Below are positions 52,132 to 60,597 of a DNA stretch of 64,000 nt, piece by piece (position 1 is the stretch's first letter; each line of letters starts with the position of its first letter). The DNA is from RHLJ01 sp048058975 (GTDB taxonomy: Bacteria > Bacteroidota > Rhodothermia > Balneolales > Balneolaceae), in assembly GCA_048058975.1 (NCBI GenBank), contig JBLLNP010000016.1, positions 1-64,000 on the forward strand, written 5' to 3'. The notes under the pieces are model-generated. The model was not told the origin of the DNA. It searched no databases and saw only the letters and a program-made list of their open reading frames with translations. The position numbers and the translations under genes were made by a program.

Positions 52132-52801
52132 GAATCGGGAAGACCCGACTTAATATTGGCTAAAAGTTTGTAGGTAGATTCTTCGAAAACACTATTTAGC
52201 TTATGCTTTTCCATTAACGAATCACGATTAACGACTTCTCCGATGGAGATATAAAGATCAGGCTTATTTGATTTAGAATGATCGATATAGAACGCCACTG
52301 GTACAAAATCGACTTGTTCCATTTTTTGACACAGCCAGGAAAGTCCTTCTTTGAAAACGGGTTTTGAATCAGAAATAGAAGTCAGTTTTCCTTCAGGATA
52401 GATAAAAAGACACGAGTTCTCTCTTTCCATAGAATCGACGGCATATCTCAATGATTTAATTGATGAGCGAGGGTTCTCCAGGTTAATTGAAAAAGCTCCA
52501 ATCCTGGAAAAAAAAGGATATTGGCGCATTTGTTTGTTTCCATCAGCGCTCGGGCTTTTTGTTTGAACAGCTTTCGGTTCAGGTACAATGGGAGAAGCCC
52601 ATCCCACCAGTAATTATGATTTATAAAATAAACGGTTCGAGAATTTTTAACAGGAAAATACTTTTGATCAACAAAAACCTTTCTGAATCTCCTCCAGACA
52701 AGAAAGCGGGTATACCAGTCAAAAAACCAGATTAATAATTTCGATTCTTTTGCGGGGATGAAGTCCAAGTATTCTTTTTTTAGTGATGATAGGGTTTGCA
52801 T
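52116..52801 (-). pseudogene. CruD-like acyltransferase split by a one-base frameshift
   Basis: The gene runs from an ATG at 52801 (MQTLSSLKKEY) to a TAA at 52116. The first frame holds FINHNYWWDGLLPLYL (an H-x4-D acyltransferase motif) and ALMETNK. The second frame continues QMRQYPFFSRIGAFSINLE, with FIYPEGKLTS as the second motif. The shift falls near 52530, where the minus strand reads GAAACAAACAAATG; one extra A would restore a continuous 227-residue protein of lysophospholipid/carotenoid-glucoside acyltransferase type. The gene is either a recent pseudogene or the base was missed in sequencing. Confidence 0.8.
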
Positions 52802-52816
52802 TCTTATCTTACAATC

Positions 52817-53476
52817 ATGAAAAAACACAGAGGCAAACCGGTTGTCCAAATTACGGATGAAACCATAAACCGGTATTCCGAAATTCATACTACTCCGGAA
52901 TCGGAAGAAATAAACCGGCTCGTTAATTCAAGCAATGAACAGCTTGAATACATCGATATGCTGAGTGGGAGAGTAGTAGGGCAGTTACTAAAAATGCTGA
53001 TCAAAATTTCAGGAGCTAAGCGAGTACTTGAAGTTGGGACTTTTACTGGCTATTCAGCAATTATGATGGCAGAAGCGTTACCCTATGATGGTGAGGTGAT
53101 TACTTTGGAAATGAACCTGAGATATCAGGAAATCGCGCAATATCATTTTAGTGATTCGAAGGTAGGACATAAGATCACCATGATTAAAGGGAACGCACAG
53201 AAAACGATTGATTTGATCGAAGGAGAGTTTGATTTGGTTTATCTGGATGGAGATAAGCTCAGATATAGTTTCTATTACGAAAAAATTCTACCCAAGCTTA
53301 AAACAGGGGGGCTTATCATTGCAGACAATGTACTTTGGGATGGAACGGTACTCAATCCCGAGGATCACAAAGCCAAAGCGATAACTGAGTTTAATAAATT
53401 TGTTGCTGAAGACGAAAGGGTAGAACAGGTACTGTTACCTATACGCGATGGTGTGAATGTGATTAGGAAAATTTAG
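52817..53476 (+). CDS. O-methyltransferase, class I SAM-dependent (COMT-like)
   Basis: A 219-aa enzyme of the methyltransf_3 family. Motif I is KRVLEVGTFTGYSAIMMAE, acidic loop VITLEMNLRYQE, motif with Asp in FDLVYLDGDKLRYSFYYEK and GGLIIADNVLWDGTVL. The Asp pairs bind a divalent cation and the catechol-type hydroxyl. The ATG at 52817 is preferred over 52796, which lies in the leader of the divergent acyltransferase. A role in carotenoid tailoring is possible but not shown. Confidence 0.88.
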   Translation: MKKHRGKPVVQITDETINRYSEIHTTPESEEINRLVNSSNEQLEYIDMLSGRVVGQLLKMLIKISGAKRVLEVGTFTGYSAIMMAEALPYDGEVITLEMNLRYQEIAQYHFSDSKVGHKITMIKGNAQKTIDLIEGEFDLVYLDGDKLRYSFYYEKILPKLKTGGLIIADNVLWDGTVLNPEDHKAKAITEFNKFVAEDERVEQVLLPIRDGVNVIRKI

Positions 53477-53488
53477 TAAACAATCCCT

Positions 53489-53649
53489 GTCATCCATTAA
53501 TATTTAGAAAGTCTTTGCGAGGAGTATAGGCTGATAAAAAAGTCTATTTCAACATCGACGAAGCAATCTCGGGAACATTGCCATATATTTTGAGATTGCT
53601 TCGCTCTGCTCGCAAAGACACTATAAATTCCTGATATACTCAGGATGAC
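53489..53649. repeat. Nested inverted repeat, three arms deep
   Basis: Outer arms GTCATCC (53489-53495) and GGATGAC (53643-53649); middle arms GTCTTTGCGAG (53511-53521) and CTCGCAAAGAC (53609-53619); inner arms GAAGCAATCTC (53560-53570) and GAGATTGCTTC (53592-53602). It fills the gap between the O-methyltransferase and DUF2892 genes. Such triple palindromes are known as dispersed elements in many phyla. Confidence 0.85.
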
Positions 53650-53667
53650 TCTATAAAAGAAAAGTTG

Positions 53668-53883
53668 CTAGGAATCCGCTTTCTCAGTTTTACACGTACT
53701 TAAACCAAATGGCATATAAAGCGGACAGGTGCTTACCAAGCTTGTTAAAATAAAAACTGCAGCAAGTATGAGTAATACGATTGCTACGGTTCCGGAAATA
53801 ACTTCCATGAAATAAAGTGTAGCGATAATCAAAGCTATAAGTACTCTGATTACGCGGTCAGCTGAGCCCATGTTCTTTTTCAT
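53668..53883 (-). CDS. DUF2892 (YgaP membrane domain-like) protein
   Basis: A 71-aa protein with two hydrophobic segments (about 14-27 and 29-50), start MKKNMGSADRVIRVLIALII and Cys-Pro-Leu-Tyr at 53-56 in STCPLYMPFGLSTC, the DUF2892 signature. AGAGG upstream is a ribosome site. The family is widespread and poorly understood; members often lie with sulphur-relay or metal-stress genes. It adjoins a tiny frame (53895-53996) and the copper locus, both on the minus strand. Confidence 0.85.
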   Translation of the reverse strand: MKKNMGSADRVIRVLIALIIATLYFMEVISGTVAIVLLILAAVFILTSLVSTCPLYMPFGLSTCKTEKADS

Positions 53884-53894
53884 AATAACCTCTT

Positions 53895-53996
53895 TTAATT
53901 AGTGAAATATTGAACCAGTAAAACAATTCCGGTTAAAATCCCGATACACAGAATGCATACTCCCAGTAACCTGAATACTTTTTGTTTAGTGGTCAT
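53895..53996 (-). CDS. Possible 33-residue membrane peptide
   Basis: On the minus strand an ATG at 53996 opens 33 codons: a basic start (MTTKQKVFRLL) and one hydrophobic helix (GVCILCIGILTGIVLLVQYF), then TAA at 53895. It lies between the DUF2892 gene (11 bp) and the multicopper oxidase gene (49 bp) on the same strand. The size and pattern fit a small membrane protein, but no homologue is recognised and it may be chance. Confidence 0.45.
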   Translation of the reverse strand: MTTKQKVFRLLGVCILCIGILTGIVLLVQYFTN

Positions 53997-54045
53997 AAGT
54001 AAGTGTAATCAAGAATTATGAATTTTCCATAAATGTTATGACAAG

Positions 54046-56391
54046 TTAAAATCTCCAGCTGAGTCCGCCACCTGCTCCAAACCGATTATCGTAACTTCCA
54101 ATCAGAGAAAAGTTTTTATTCAACAGGTATTCAAGTCCTGCATTAAATGTTACTTCGAATTCAATATCTCCTGAATGAGGTTCTTCAATAATTCCAAAGT
54201 TGGTTTTCCCTTCAAAATGCCCGTTTAATATAAGTCGCTGGGTGAGAGGTACATGTGTATCTAGTTCCAGCTCAGGTCGTAATTTATGATCAATGCTTAG
54301 CTGCGTATCCATTATATACCATAGTAAATATTTGAATCCGCCTCTAGCTACAAAGTCATGATCTTTGAAAGCATTTTTTGCTTCGTTTTCTGATTTTAAC
54401 CCACCAAATACCCGAAAGTACTCTCCTGTAAATCGTTCATAATCAAAAGTGAATTCGTAGTTTTCATTCCAACCATATTCAGCCATAAGAGTGAACTGGT
54501 TATTTGTGTTAGAGTGCACGAGATCAAGGCTGGTAAATTGACTTGCACCATTAAAAGTACCCCAGGTGTACCATTTTTTATCCATCATATTAATCATCTT
54601 ATATGGATAGGGCTCTAATCTAGAGTCACGTTCGCTTCCCTCATAACTAATTACTCTGGCCATTCCTGTTTTCATGTGATAGAGAATATGACAGTGAAAA
54701 AACCAATCTTTCTCTTCGTTCGCTTCAAACTCAATAGTAACACGACTCATGGGAGGAACATCTACCGTATGTTTAAGCGGAGAATATTCCCCCTGTCCAT
54801 TAAGCACTCTAAAGAAGTGTCCGTGGAGATGCATTGGGTGATGCATCATAGTTGTATTGTTTAAGGTAATTTGAACGACTTCCCCTTTTTTAATCCTGAT
54901 CTTATCAGAAGCGGAAAGCTCTTTTCCATTAATACTCCAGGTGTATCGCCACATATTACCCGTAAGATTAAATGTGAGACTCCGGAGCGAATCTGCTGAA
55001 TGAATGGTAGATTTTTCCTTTGATTTAAGTATCGAGTTACTATATCCAACATTCCACATATCCATTGGAGCAGTAGGATCAGCATTCATATTATGGTTAG
55101 AGTGATCCATTGTCATCTCGGGTTCAGAATCAGTAGTCATTGAGCTCATTTCATGTCCCTCATGTTCATCAGCTTTTTTCTCTTCTTCCATAGAGTGATG
55201 TTGATGCATATTATGATTTGTATGCTCACTGTGATCCATCATTTCATGATCCATGTCATTCATATTCATCTTGGAATGATCAATTGCAGACATTATACCG
55301 GATTCCTCAGCGTTCAGTGACATATCATGATCACTATTGCCATGCATCTCAGCCATGCGTTTACCCATTTCCTGGTAATCAGGAAATGGGATACTCTCTA
55401 CATACACTTTTTCGCCGCTTCCCAAAAAGGCAGAAGCATAGCCGGTAACATCCTGTGCAGTTGCTCTGAATTCCAAGCTTTTGCCTTCCTGAATTTCTAC
55501 GATGAAGTCATAAGTCTCTGCATTACCAATTAAAACTTTAGAAGTATGGGTTGGTTGAACATCCATACCGTCTGCTGAAACGATATTTAAATGTCCGCCA
55601 CCTATGTTGAGCCAGAAATAAGTTGAAGCACCTGCGTTAATCACTCTTACCCGGACTTTTTCACCGGGTTTAAATTCACTGTATTCGATTTCCTCTTTAC
55701 CGTTTATAAAAAATGCATCATAAGGAATATCTGAGATATGCATACCGGGCATCTTCAGACTCCACAATTTAAGCTGGGATTTTAATGTGCCTTTTTGGAT
55801 AGATTTGAACAGAGAAGGAGCGCTTCCAATTTTAACGCCGTACCATTCATTATGTCTTCTCAGATTTTTCATTACATGATTTGGATTATCATTCGTCCAG
55901 TCTGAAACCATTAGGATTAAATCGTGGTCGTAATCCAGCGTTTGTTCCTCAGGCTCAATAATAATGCTTCCGTAAATTCCTCTTTGTTCCTGTAAACCCG
56001 TATGTGAATGGTACCAGTATGTGCCTGAGTGAATGAGTGGAAAATCAAAAGTAAAACTTGTTCCCGGCTTGATAGGCGGAGAGGTTAAGTACGCAATGCC
56101 ATCCATGTAATTTGGGAGTAGAAGCCCATGCCAATGCATAGACGTCTCAACATTCATGTTATTAGTAACCTTAATAACGGCATGTTTCCCTTCTTTAAAA
56201 CGAAGTGTTGGTCCGGGAATTCCGCCATTGATAGTCATGGCCGTAACATCTTTACCGGTAAAATTAACGGTTTGGTAGTCAACGGTGATGTGATAAATAA
56301 TACTGTCACCTTTAATTTCAGGAATTAATTCCTGTGCATTTGCTGTGCCTGAAAGCAGCGCTAATGCGATCAATAAGTAAGAGGGTTTCAT
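54046..56391 (-). CDS. Multicopper oxidase (CopA type) fused to a CopB-like barrel
   Basis: A 781-aa secreted protein, signal peptide to about residue 19. Three cupredoxin domains carry the copper sites: TSMHWHGLLLPNY, TYWYHSHTGLQEQRGIYG, HHPMHLHGHFFRV and FFHCHILYHMKTGMAR. Between them (about 355-445) lies a Met/His/Asp-rich linker likely to bind copper. After residue 600 the sequence becomes alternating beta strands (WNENYEFTFDYERFTGEYFR, QLSIDHKLRPELELD) and ends GAGGGLSWRF with C-terminal Phe, as in CopB-type outer-membrane proteins. CopA and CopB are usually separate; here they seem joined. Confidence 0.85.
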   Translation of the reverse strand: MKPSYLLIALALLSGTANAQELIPEIKGDSIIYHITVDYQTVNFTGKDVTAMTINGGIPGPTLRFKEGKHAVIKVTNNMNVETSMHWHGLLLPNYMDGIAYLTSPPIKPGTSFTFDFPLIHSGTYWYHSHTGLQEQRGIYGSIIIEPEEQTLDYDHDLILMVSDWTNDNPNHVMKNLRRHNEWYGVKIGSAPSLFKSIQKGTLKSQLKLWSLKMPGMHISDIPYDAFFINGKEEIEYSEFKPGEKVRVRVINAGASTYFWLNIGGGHLNIVSADGMDVQPTHTSKVLIGNAETYDFIVEIQEGKSLEFRATAQDVTGYASAFLGSGEKVYVESIPFPDYQEMGKRMAEMHGNSDHDMSLNAEESGIMSAIDHSKMNMNDMDHEMMDHSEHTNHNMHQHHSMEEEKKADEHEGHEMSSMTTDSEPEMTMDHSNHNMNADPTAPMDMWNVGYSNSILKSKEKSTIHSADSLRSLTFNLTGNMWRYTWSINGKELSASDKIRIKKGEVVQITLNNTTMMHHPMHLHGHFFRVLNGQGEYSPLKHTVDVPPMSRVTIEFEANEEKDWFFHCHILYHMKTGMARVISYEGSERDSRLEPYPYKMINMMDKKWYTWGTFNGASQFTSLDLVHSNTNNQFTLMAEYGWNENYEFTFDYERFTGEYFRVFGGLKSENEAKNAFKDHDFVARGGFKYLLWYIMDTQLSIDHKLRPELELDTHVPLTQRLILNGHFEGKTNFGIIEEPHSGDIEFEVTFNAGLEYLLNKNFSLIGSYDNRFGAGGGLSWRF

Positions 56392-56474
56392 AAAATAGGA
56401 TATAGATTTATAAAAATATTACGTTGCAAAGCAATGGTTTAGAGGGGTTATCGAATAAACCTTGTAAGTACTTT

Positions 56475-56978
56475 CTAAATCAAAAAAGACTCATTCGCCA
56501 GGAAGAGTAACGGAGGCGAGTAGGAGCTCGAAAACCACAAAGGAGGTGGAGTTATTTTTGTTGTTGAATTAAAACTATGGGAAAGAATAATAGTTGAATT
56601 ATCCAGAGGTATTTTAAAGTTCTGGACAACAAGAGCAGTATGAGAAACTCCATCATAAGTCGCATCGCAATCACAATCTATGCTGGTCTGGCAATGATCA
56701 ATAGCTATTGGTAAAGCTCCGGAATCATGCATATCGGAACAGCAATCCATCATTTCACCATGACCCATTGAATCGGGAATAGGCAAAGGTTCTGCCATTT
56801 GCGCTGAATGGTGATGCATACTCATATCTGTCTCTGAATGCATCTCGGTATCCATATTTTGCAAATCCATACAATGTTCAATCATTTCAGCCATTCCAAA
56901 GACTGGAAAAGCAAAAGAACAAATGATGGACACACAAAGTAGTGAGGCAACAAAACGATATGTGGAGTTAGTTTTCAT
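56475..56978 (-). CDS. Secreted Met/His/Cys-rich protein of the copper locus
   Basis: A 167-aa protein with a leader (RFVASLLCVSIICSFAFPVF, residues 8-27) and a middle dense in metal ligands: MHSETDMSMHHHSAQMA, MGHGEMMDCCSDMHDSG and HCQTSIDCDCD. The C-terminus is hydrophobic (SPPLLFLANESFLI). The pattern recalls CopL or DUF2946-like proteins that accompany copper resistance genes. It lies 44 bp from the CopA ATPase gene and 83 bp from the oxidase gene, on the same strand. Copper binding is inferred from composition. Confidence 0.7.
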   Translation of the reverse strand: MKTNSTYRFVASLLCVSIICSFAFPVFGMAEMIEHCMDLQNMDTEMHSETDMSMHHHSAQMAEPLPIPDSMGHGEMMDCCSDMHDSGALPIAIDHCQTSIDCDCDATYDGVSHTALVVQNFKIPLDNSTIILSHSFNSTTKITPPPLWFSSSYSPPLLFLANESFLI

Positions 56979-57022
56979 TTGCAGATGATAGTGAAAGTAT
57001 TTTTATGATAAAATAGTTCATT

Positions 57023-59515
57023 CTAAATCTCTGAGGCTCTTAATCTTAATGAATTCCCAATTACAGAAACAGAGCTGAAGCTCATAGCCGCAGCGGCAAT
57101 CATTGGAGAAAGCAAGATTCCGAAAACAGGGAATAAAACCCCGGCGGCAACAGGAATTCCAACGGTGTTATAAATCATAGCGAAAAACAGGTTCTGTTTT
57201 ATGTTTTTCAATACTTCTGTACTTAAATGAAATGCTTTTACAATGCCTCTTAAATCTCCTTTAACAAGGGTGATGGAGGCACTTTCTATGGCAACATCCG
57301 TTCCTGTTCCCATCGCTATTCCGATATCAGACTGAGCAAGGGCAGGGGCGTCGTTAGTTCCGTCTCCCGCCATAGCAACTTTTTTTCCTTCCTGTTGAAG
57401 CCGTTTAACTTCATTGATTTTGTCTTCCGGCATACACTCTGCTTTGAAGGAATTCAAGCCTACTTCTTCGGCTACAGCTTTCGCGGTCTGAGGATTATCA
57501 CCGGTAAGCATCACCACGTCAATACCAAGTTTCTGGAGTTCATGAATGGCTTTTTTACTGCTTTCTTTTATTGAATCTGAAATAACCACGAAGCCCGCGA
57601 CTTCACCATCAACTGATAGCCAGGAGACTGTTTTTCCGGATTTTAGATATCCAACGGCTTCATCTTTTCCTCCATTAACAAGCTTTTGATTGCCCAGCTT
57701 TATTTCTTTTTCATCGATGGTTCCCTGAACACCTTTTCCTGTTATGGATTCAAAATTGGTGACTTTCAGAAACTCTGTTTCTCTTTCCTTTCCATACATA
57801 ACCATGGCCTGAGCCAGAGGATGTTCACTTTCATTGTTAAGAGACGCGATATATTGGAGAATCATTTCTTCCCTGAATTGACCAATTGGGAATACTTTTT
57901 CAACGGAAGGTTTTCCCTCCGTAATCGTTCCAGTTTTGTCGATGATAAGTGTGTCGATTTTGTTGAAGTTTTCCAGAGCTTCCGCGTTTTTGATCAGGAT
58001 TCCATTCTGAGCCCCTTTACCAACACCAACCATCACCGACATTGGTGTCGCTAGCCCAAGCGCGCAGGGGCAGGCGATAATCAAAACTGCAATGGCATTT
58101 ACCAACGCATAGACCTGAGCTGGTTCAGGTCCCCATAGCGCCCAAACTGCAAATGTAGTTACTGCAATAACAACCACAGCCGGAACAAAGTAGCTCGAAA
58201 TTTTATCAGCCAAATTTTGAATAGGAGCCCGGCTTCGGCTTGCTTTATTTACCATGTCCACAATTTGAGCTAGCAGAGTTTCATCCCCGACTTTCTCAGC
58301 TTTCATAATAAAACTGCTGTTCCCATTGATAGTCCCTGAACTAACCCGATCGTCCTTGGATTTTTCTACTGGCACAGGCTCTCCGGTAATCATAGATTCA
58401 TCAATAGAAGTCTCGCCTTCGATAAGAATTCCATCAACAGGAATTTTTTCTCCCGGTTTCACTTTTAGATGATCACCGACGTTGATCTCATCCAGATGGA
58501 TTTCTTCTTCATAACCATCTTTATTAATTCTGATTGCTGTATTTGGAGCAAGTTTCATCAACTCTTTAACCGCGTTATTGGTTTGGGAATGTGCCTTAGC
58601 TTCCAACAACTGGCCCAGAAGAACGAGTGTCAGGATCACTGTAGCTGATTCGAAATACAAATGAACTGTACCCATTTCTGATTTGAATTGATCCGGGAAA
58701 AAGTCAGGGAAAATCAACGCGAAAACACTGAACAGCCACGCCATTCCCGCTCCAATCCCAATAAGCGTAAACATGTTCAAATTCCAGGTCACAATAGATC
58801 GCCATGCGCGTTCGAAAAACATCCAGGTTGTATAAAATACGACAGGAAGTGATAGAGCAAGCTGAACCCAGTTCCAAATTCGGACATCCATCGTTTTATA
58901 AAGGGGATTGTCTGGTATCATTTCGCTCATCGCGATAACAAAAATAGGGAGCGTAAACGCGACTGAAAGCCAGAATTTTTTCAGAAGCTGTTTATATTTT
59001 TTTTCTTCAGCCGATTCATTCACTTCTTTCGGAACCAAATCCATTCCGCATTTAGGGCAGGAGCCAGGCTGATCCTGAACCACTTCAGGGTGCATGGGAC
59101 AGGTGTATTGGGTTGATCCGGACGAAGTGCTACCCATACTTACTTCCTCTACCAAGTCCATACCGCATATCGGGCAGTCTCCGGCTTCATCATACACTTT
59201 ATCTCCCTCACACTGCATTGGGCAATAAAACTTTCCGGTTCCTTTTCCTTCTTTTTTGGGTTGAAGGTGTTCTTGATGGGAGTGATCGTGGTGAGCGTTT
59301 CCATCAGCTTTGGTAATCGAATACTGTCCGCCAGCTTCTTTAAGCGCATCCTGAAGCATCGAAATGCTCAGATCGAAATTCATATCTATTTCTGCCTTGC
59401 CTTGCTCCAGATCTACCGAAACCTCATTTACTCCTTTTATCTTACTTAGTGCCTGCTCTACATGATGTTTGCAGCCACTGCAACTCATTCCCTGGATGAT
59501 GTATGTGTGTTTCAC
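57023..59515 (-). CDS. copA: Copper-exporting P1B-type ATPase with extra metal-binding modules
   Basis: An 830-aa inner-membrane pump. Order: HMA domain (1-68, MSCSGCKHHVEQAL), a His patch (HHDHSHQEHL), two heavy-metal-binding modules (YCPMQCEGDKVYD with CPICGMDL; TCPMHPEVVQDQPG with CPKCGMDL), then the ATPase core with eight helices. Key sites: TGEPVPVEK, CPCALGLATP at about 484, DKTGTITEGKP at about 524 and GDGTNDAPALAQSDIGIAM. It exports Cu(I) to the periplasm, where the oxidase would convert it. The regulator at 59939 lies upstream on the same strand, 423 bp away. Confidence 0.93.
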   Translation of the reverse strand: MKHTYIIQGMSCSGCKHHVEQALSKIKGVNEVSVDLEQGKAEIDMNFDLSISMLQDALKEAGGQYSITKADGNAHHDHSHQEHLQPKKEGKGTGKFYCPMQCEGDKVYDEAGDCPICGMDLVEEVSMGSTSSGSTQYTCPMHPEVVQDQPGSCPKCGMDLVPKEVNESAEEKKYKQLLKKFWLSVAFTLPIFVIAMSEMIPDNPLYKTMDVRIWNWVQLALSLPVVFYTTWMFFERAWRSIVTWNLNMFTLIGIGAGMAWLFSVFALIFPDFFPDQFKSEMGTVHLYFESATVILTLVLLGQLLEAKAHSQTNNAVKELMKLAPNTAIRINKDGYEEEIHLDEINVGDHLKVKPGEKIPVDGILIEGETSIDESMITGEPVPVEKSKDDRVSSGTINGNSSFIMKAEKVGDETLLAQIVDMVNKASRSRAPIQNLADKISSYFVPAVVVIAVTTFAVWALWGPEPAQVYALVNAIAVLIIACPCALGLATPMSVMVGVGKGAQNGILIKNAEALENFNKIDTLIIDKTGTITEGKPSVEKVFPIGQFREEMILQYIASLNNESEHPLAQAMVMYGKERETEFLKVTNFESITGKGVQGTIDEKEIKLGNQKLVNGGKDEAVGYLKSGKTVSWLSVDGEVAGFVVISDSIKESSKKAIHELQKLGIDVVMLTGDNPQTAKAVAEEVGLNSFKAECMPEDKINEVKRLQQEGKKVAMAGDGTNDAPALAQSDIGIAMGTGTDVAIESASITLVKGDLRGIVKAFHLSTEVLKNIKQNLFFAMIYNTVGIPVAAGVLFPVFGILLSPMIAAAAMSFSSVSVIGNSLRLRASEI

Positions 59516-59742
59516 AGTATTCTGATTATTTCAAACAAATATGAATAAATCAAAGAACCAATCCCTTACGGAATTTTATAAAAGACGTGTAGGATTTTGG
59601 AAAGATGGACAGAAGACGAAAGACGTATGACCTAAGATCAAGAATTACAAACCCAACCCTGCGGTCAGGCGGATAACTCGTCAGACTAATTAGGTAAAAG
59701 AATGGGTGAATTATCTTAGGTAAACTTTGGTAGCCTTTTATC

Positions 59743-59917
59743 CAAGAGTTGAAACTCTTGCCTGCTTATGATCGTGGCAGAAAGGGTGTCCTGAAAAGAA
59801 CATAATCAAGCATGGATTTCAATCCTGCGAAGAAGAAATTGGTCATTCTGAGGATACTTCCGAAGAATCCGCACAATTAAGAAACTTTGCAGATCCTTCG
59901 CTTTCGCTCAGGATGAC
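59743..59917. repeat. Palindromes in the 423-bp gap before the copper ATPase
   Basis: CAAGAGTT-GA-AACTCTTG at 59743-59760, and outer arms GTCATTCTGAG (59842) and CTCAGGATGAC (to 59917). The gap 59516-59938 shows no supported gene; the copper ATPase promoter must lie in its left part. Confidence 0.7.
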
Positions 59918-59938
59918 TTAGTAGCAGGAGCAAGAATC

Positions 59939-60505
59939 CTAAACTTCATCCAACGATTTCCGGGAATTCGCCAGCATCTTTCTAAACTGCGAAGGAGAGA
60001 GGCCGGTTTCCGATTTAAATTGATTGGATAGGTACTGAGCACTGCTATAGCCCAGTTCCCATGCAATTTCGCTGATGGTTTTCTCTCCGTAAATCAATAA
60101 TTCTTTAACCCGTTCAATGCGTTGTTGGATGGCGTACTTTTCGATGGTTCTTCCTTCAACAGTAGAAAACAAACTGCTTAACGATGAATAGCTTTTGTTT
60201 AGCTCTTTCTCAAGAAAGGTGGACAGATTTTGGTTTTGTTTACCTCCATCCTCATGGATCAGTTTTATTATGAGGGTCTTAACCCTGTTTATGATCCGAG
60301 TGCTTTCATCATCAATAAGTTCGAATCCTTCTTTTTCTAATACAGCTTCTACTTTTGAAATATCAACATCTAGGCCTTCTTCAAACTCAACTTTCCCCAA
60401 TTCTATATGTTTTACCGGATATCCAAGCCGTGCAATTTCTTCCTGAACTACCTTAATACATCGTCCACAGACCATGTTTTTGATGTGTAAAACTGTGCTA
60501 CTCAT
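59939..60505 (-). CDS. AraC-type regulator with N-terminal HMA (metal-binding) domain
   Basis: A 188-aa protein from the ATG at 60505. Residues 1-68 form an HMA-like fold with the CxxC site in IKNMVCGRCIKVVQEEIARL. Residues about 85-185 form an AraC DNA-binding domain with two helix-turn-helix motifs, the second around KTISEIAWELGYSSAQYLSN and ending GLSPSQFRKML. AraC proteins rarely carry a metallochaperone domain; here the CxxC would let copper control DNA binding. It is divergent from the TPR gene and upstream of the copper genes, the likely targets. Confidence 0.85.
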   Translation of the reverse strand: MSSTVLHIKNMVCGRCIKVVQEEIARLGYPVKHIELGKVEFEEGLDVDISKVEAVLEKEGFELIDDESTRIINRVKTLIIKLIHEDGGKQNQNLSTFLEKELNKSYSSLSSLFSTVEGRTIEKYAIQQRIERVKELLIYGEKTISEIAWELGYSSAQYLSNQFKSETGLSPSQFRKMLANSRKSLDEV

Positions 60506-60597
60506 AGAATAAAACTTTGACAAATAGTTACACCCAATGGATTTGTTCTGTCTGATTAATTCATTTAGTTTTCAAATCATTTCACAAATCCATTTCA

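Noticed and set aside
52520..52545. Programmed -1 frameshift in the acyltransferase
   Set aside because: The A-rich site does not fit an X-XXY-YYZ heptamer in the zero frame, and no downstream stem is clear; a lost base is simpler.
53489..53649. Small structured RNA gene
   Set aside because: The nested arms fit a known kind of dispersed palindrome better; no promoter or conserved loop is seen.
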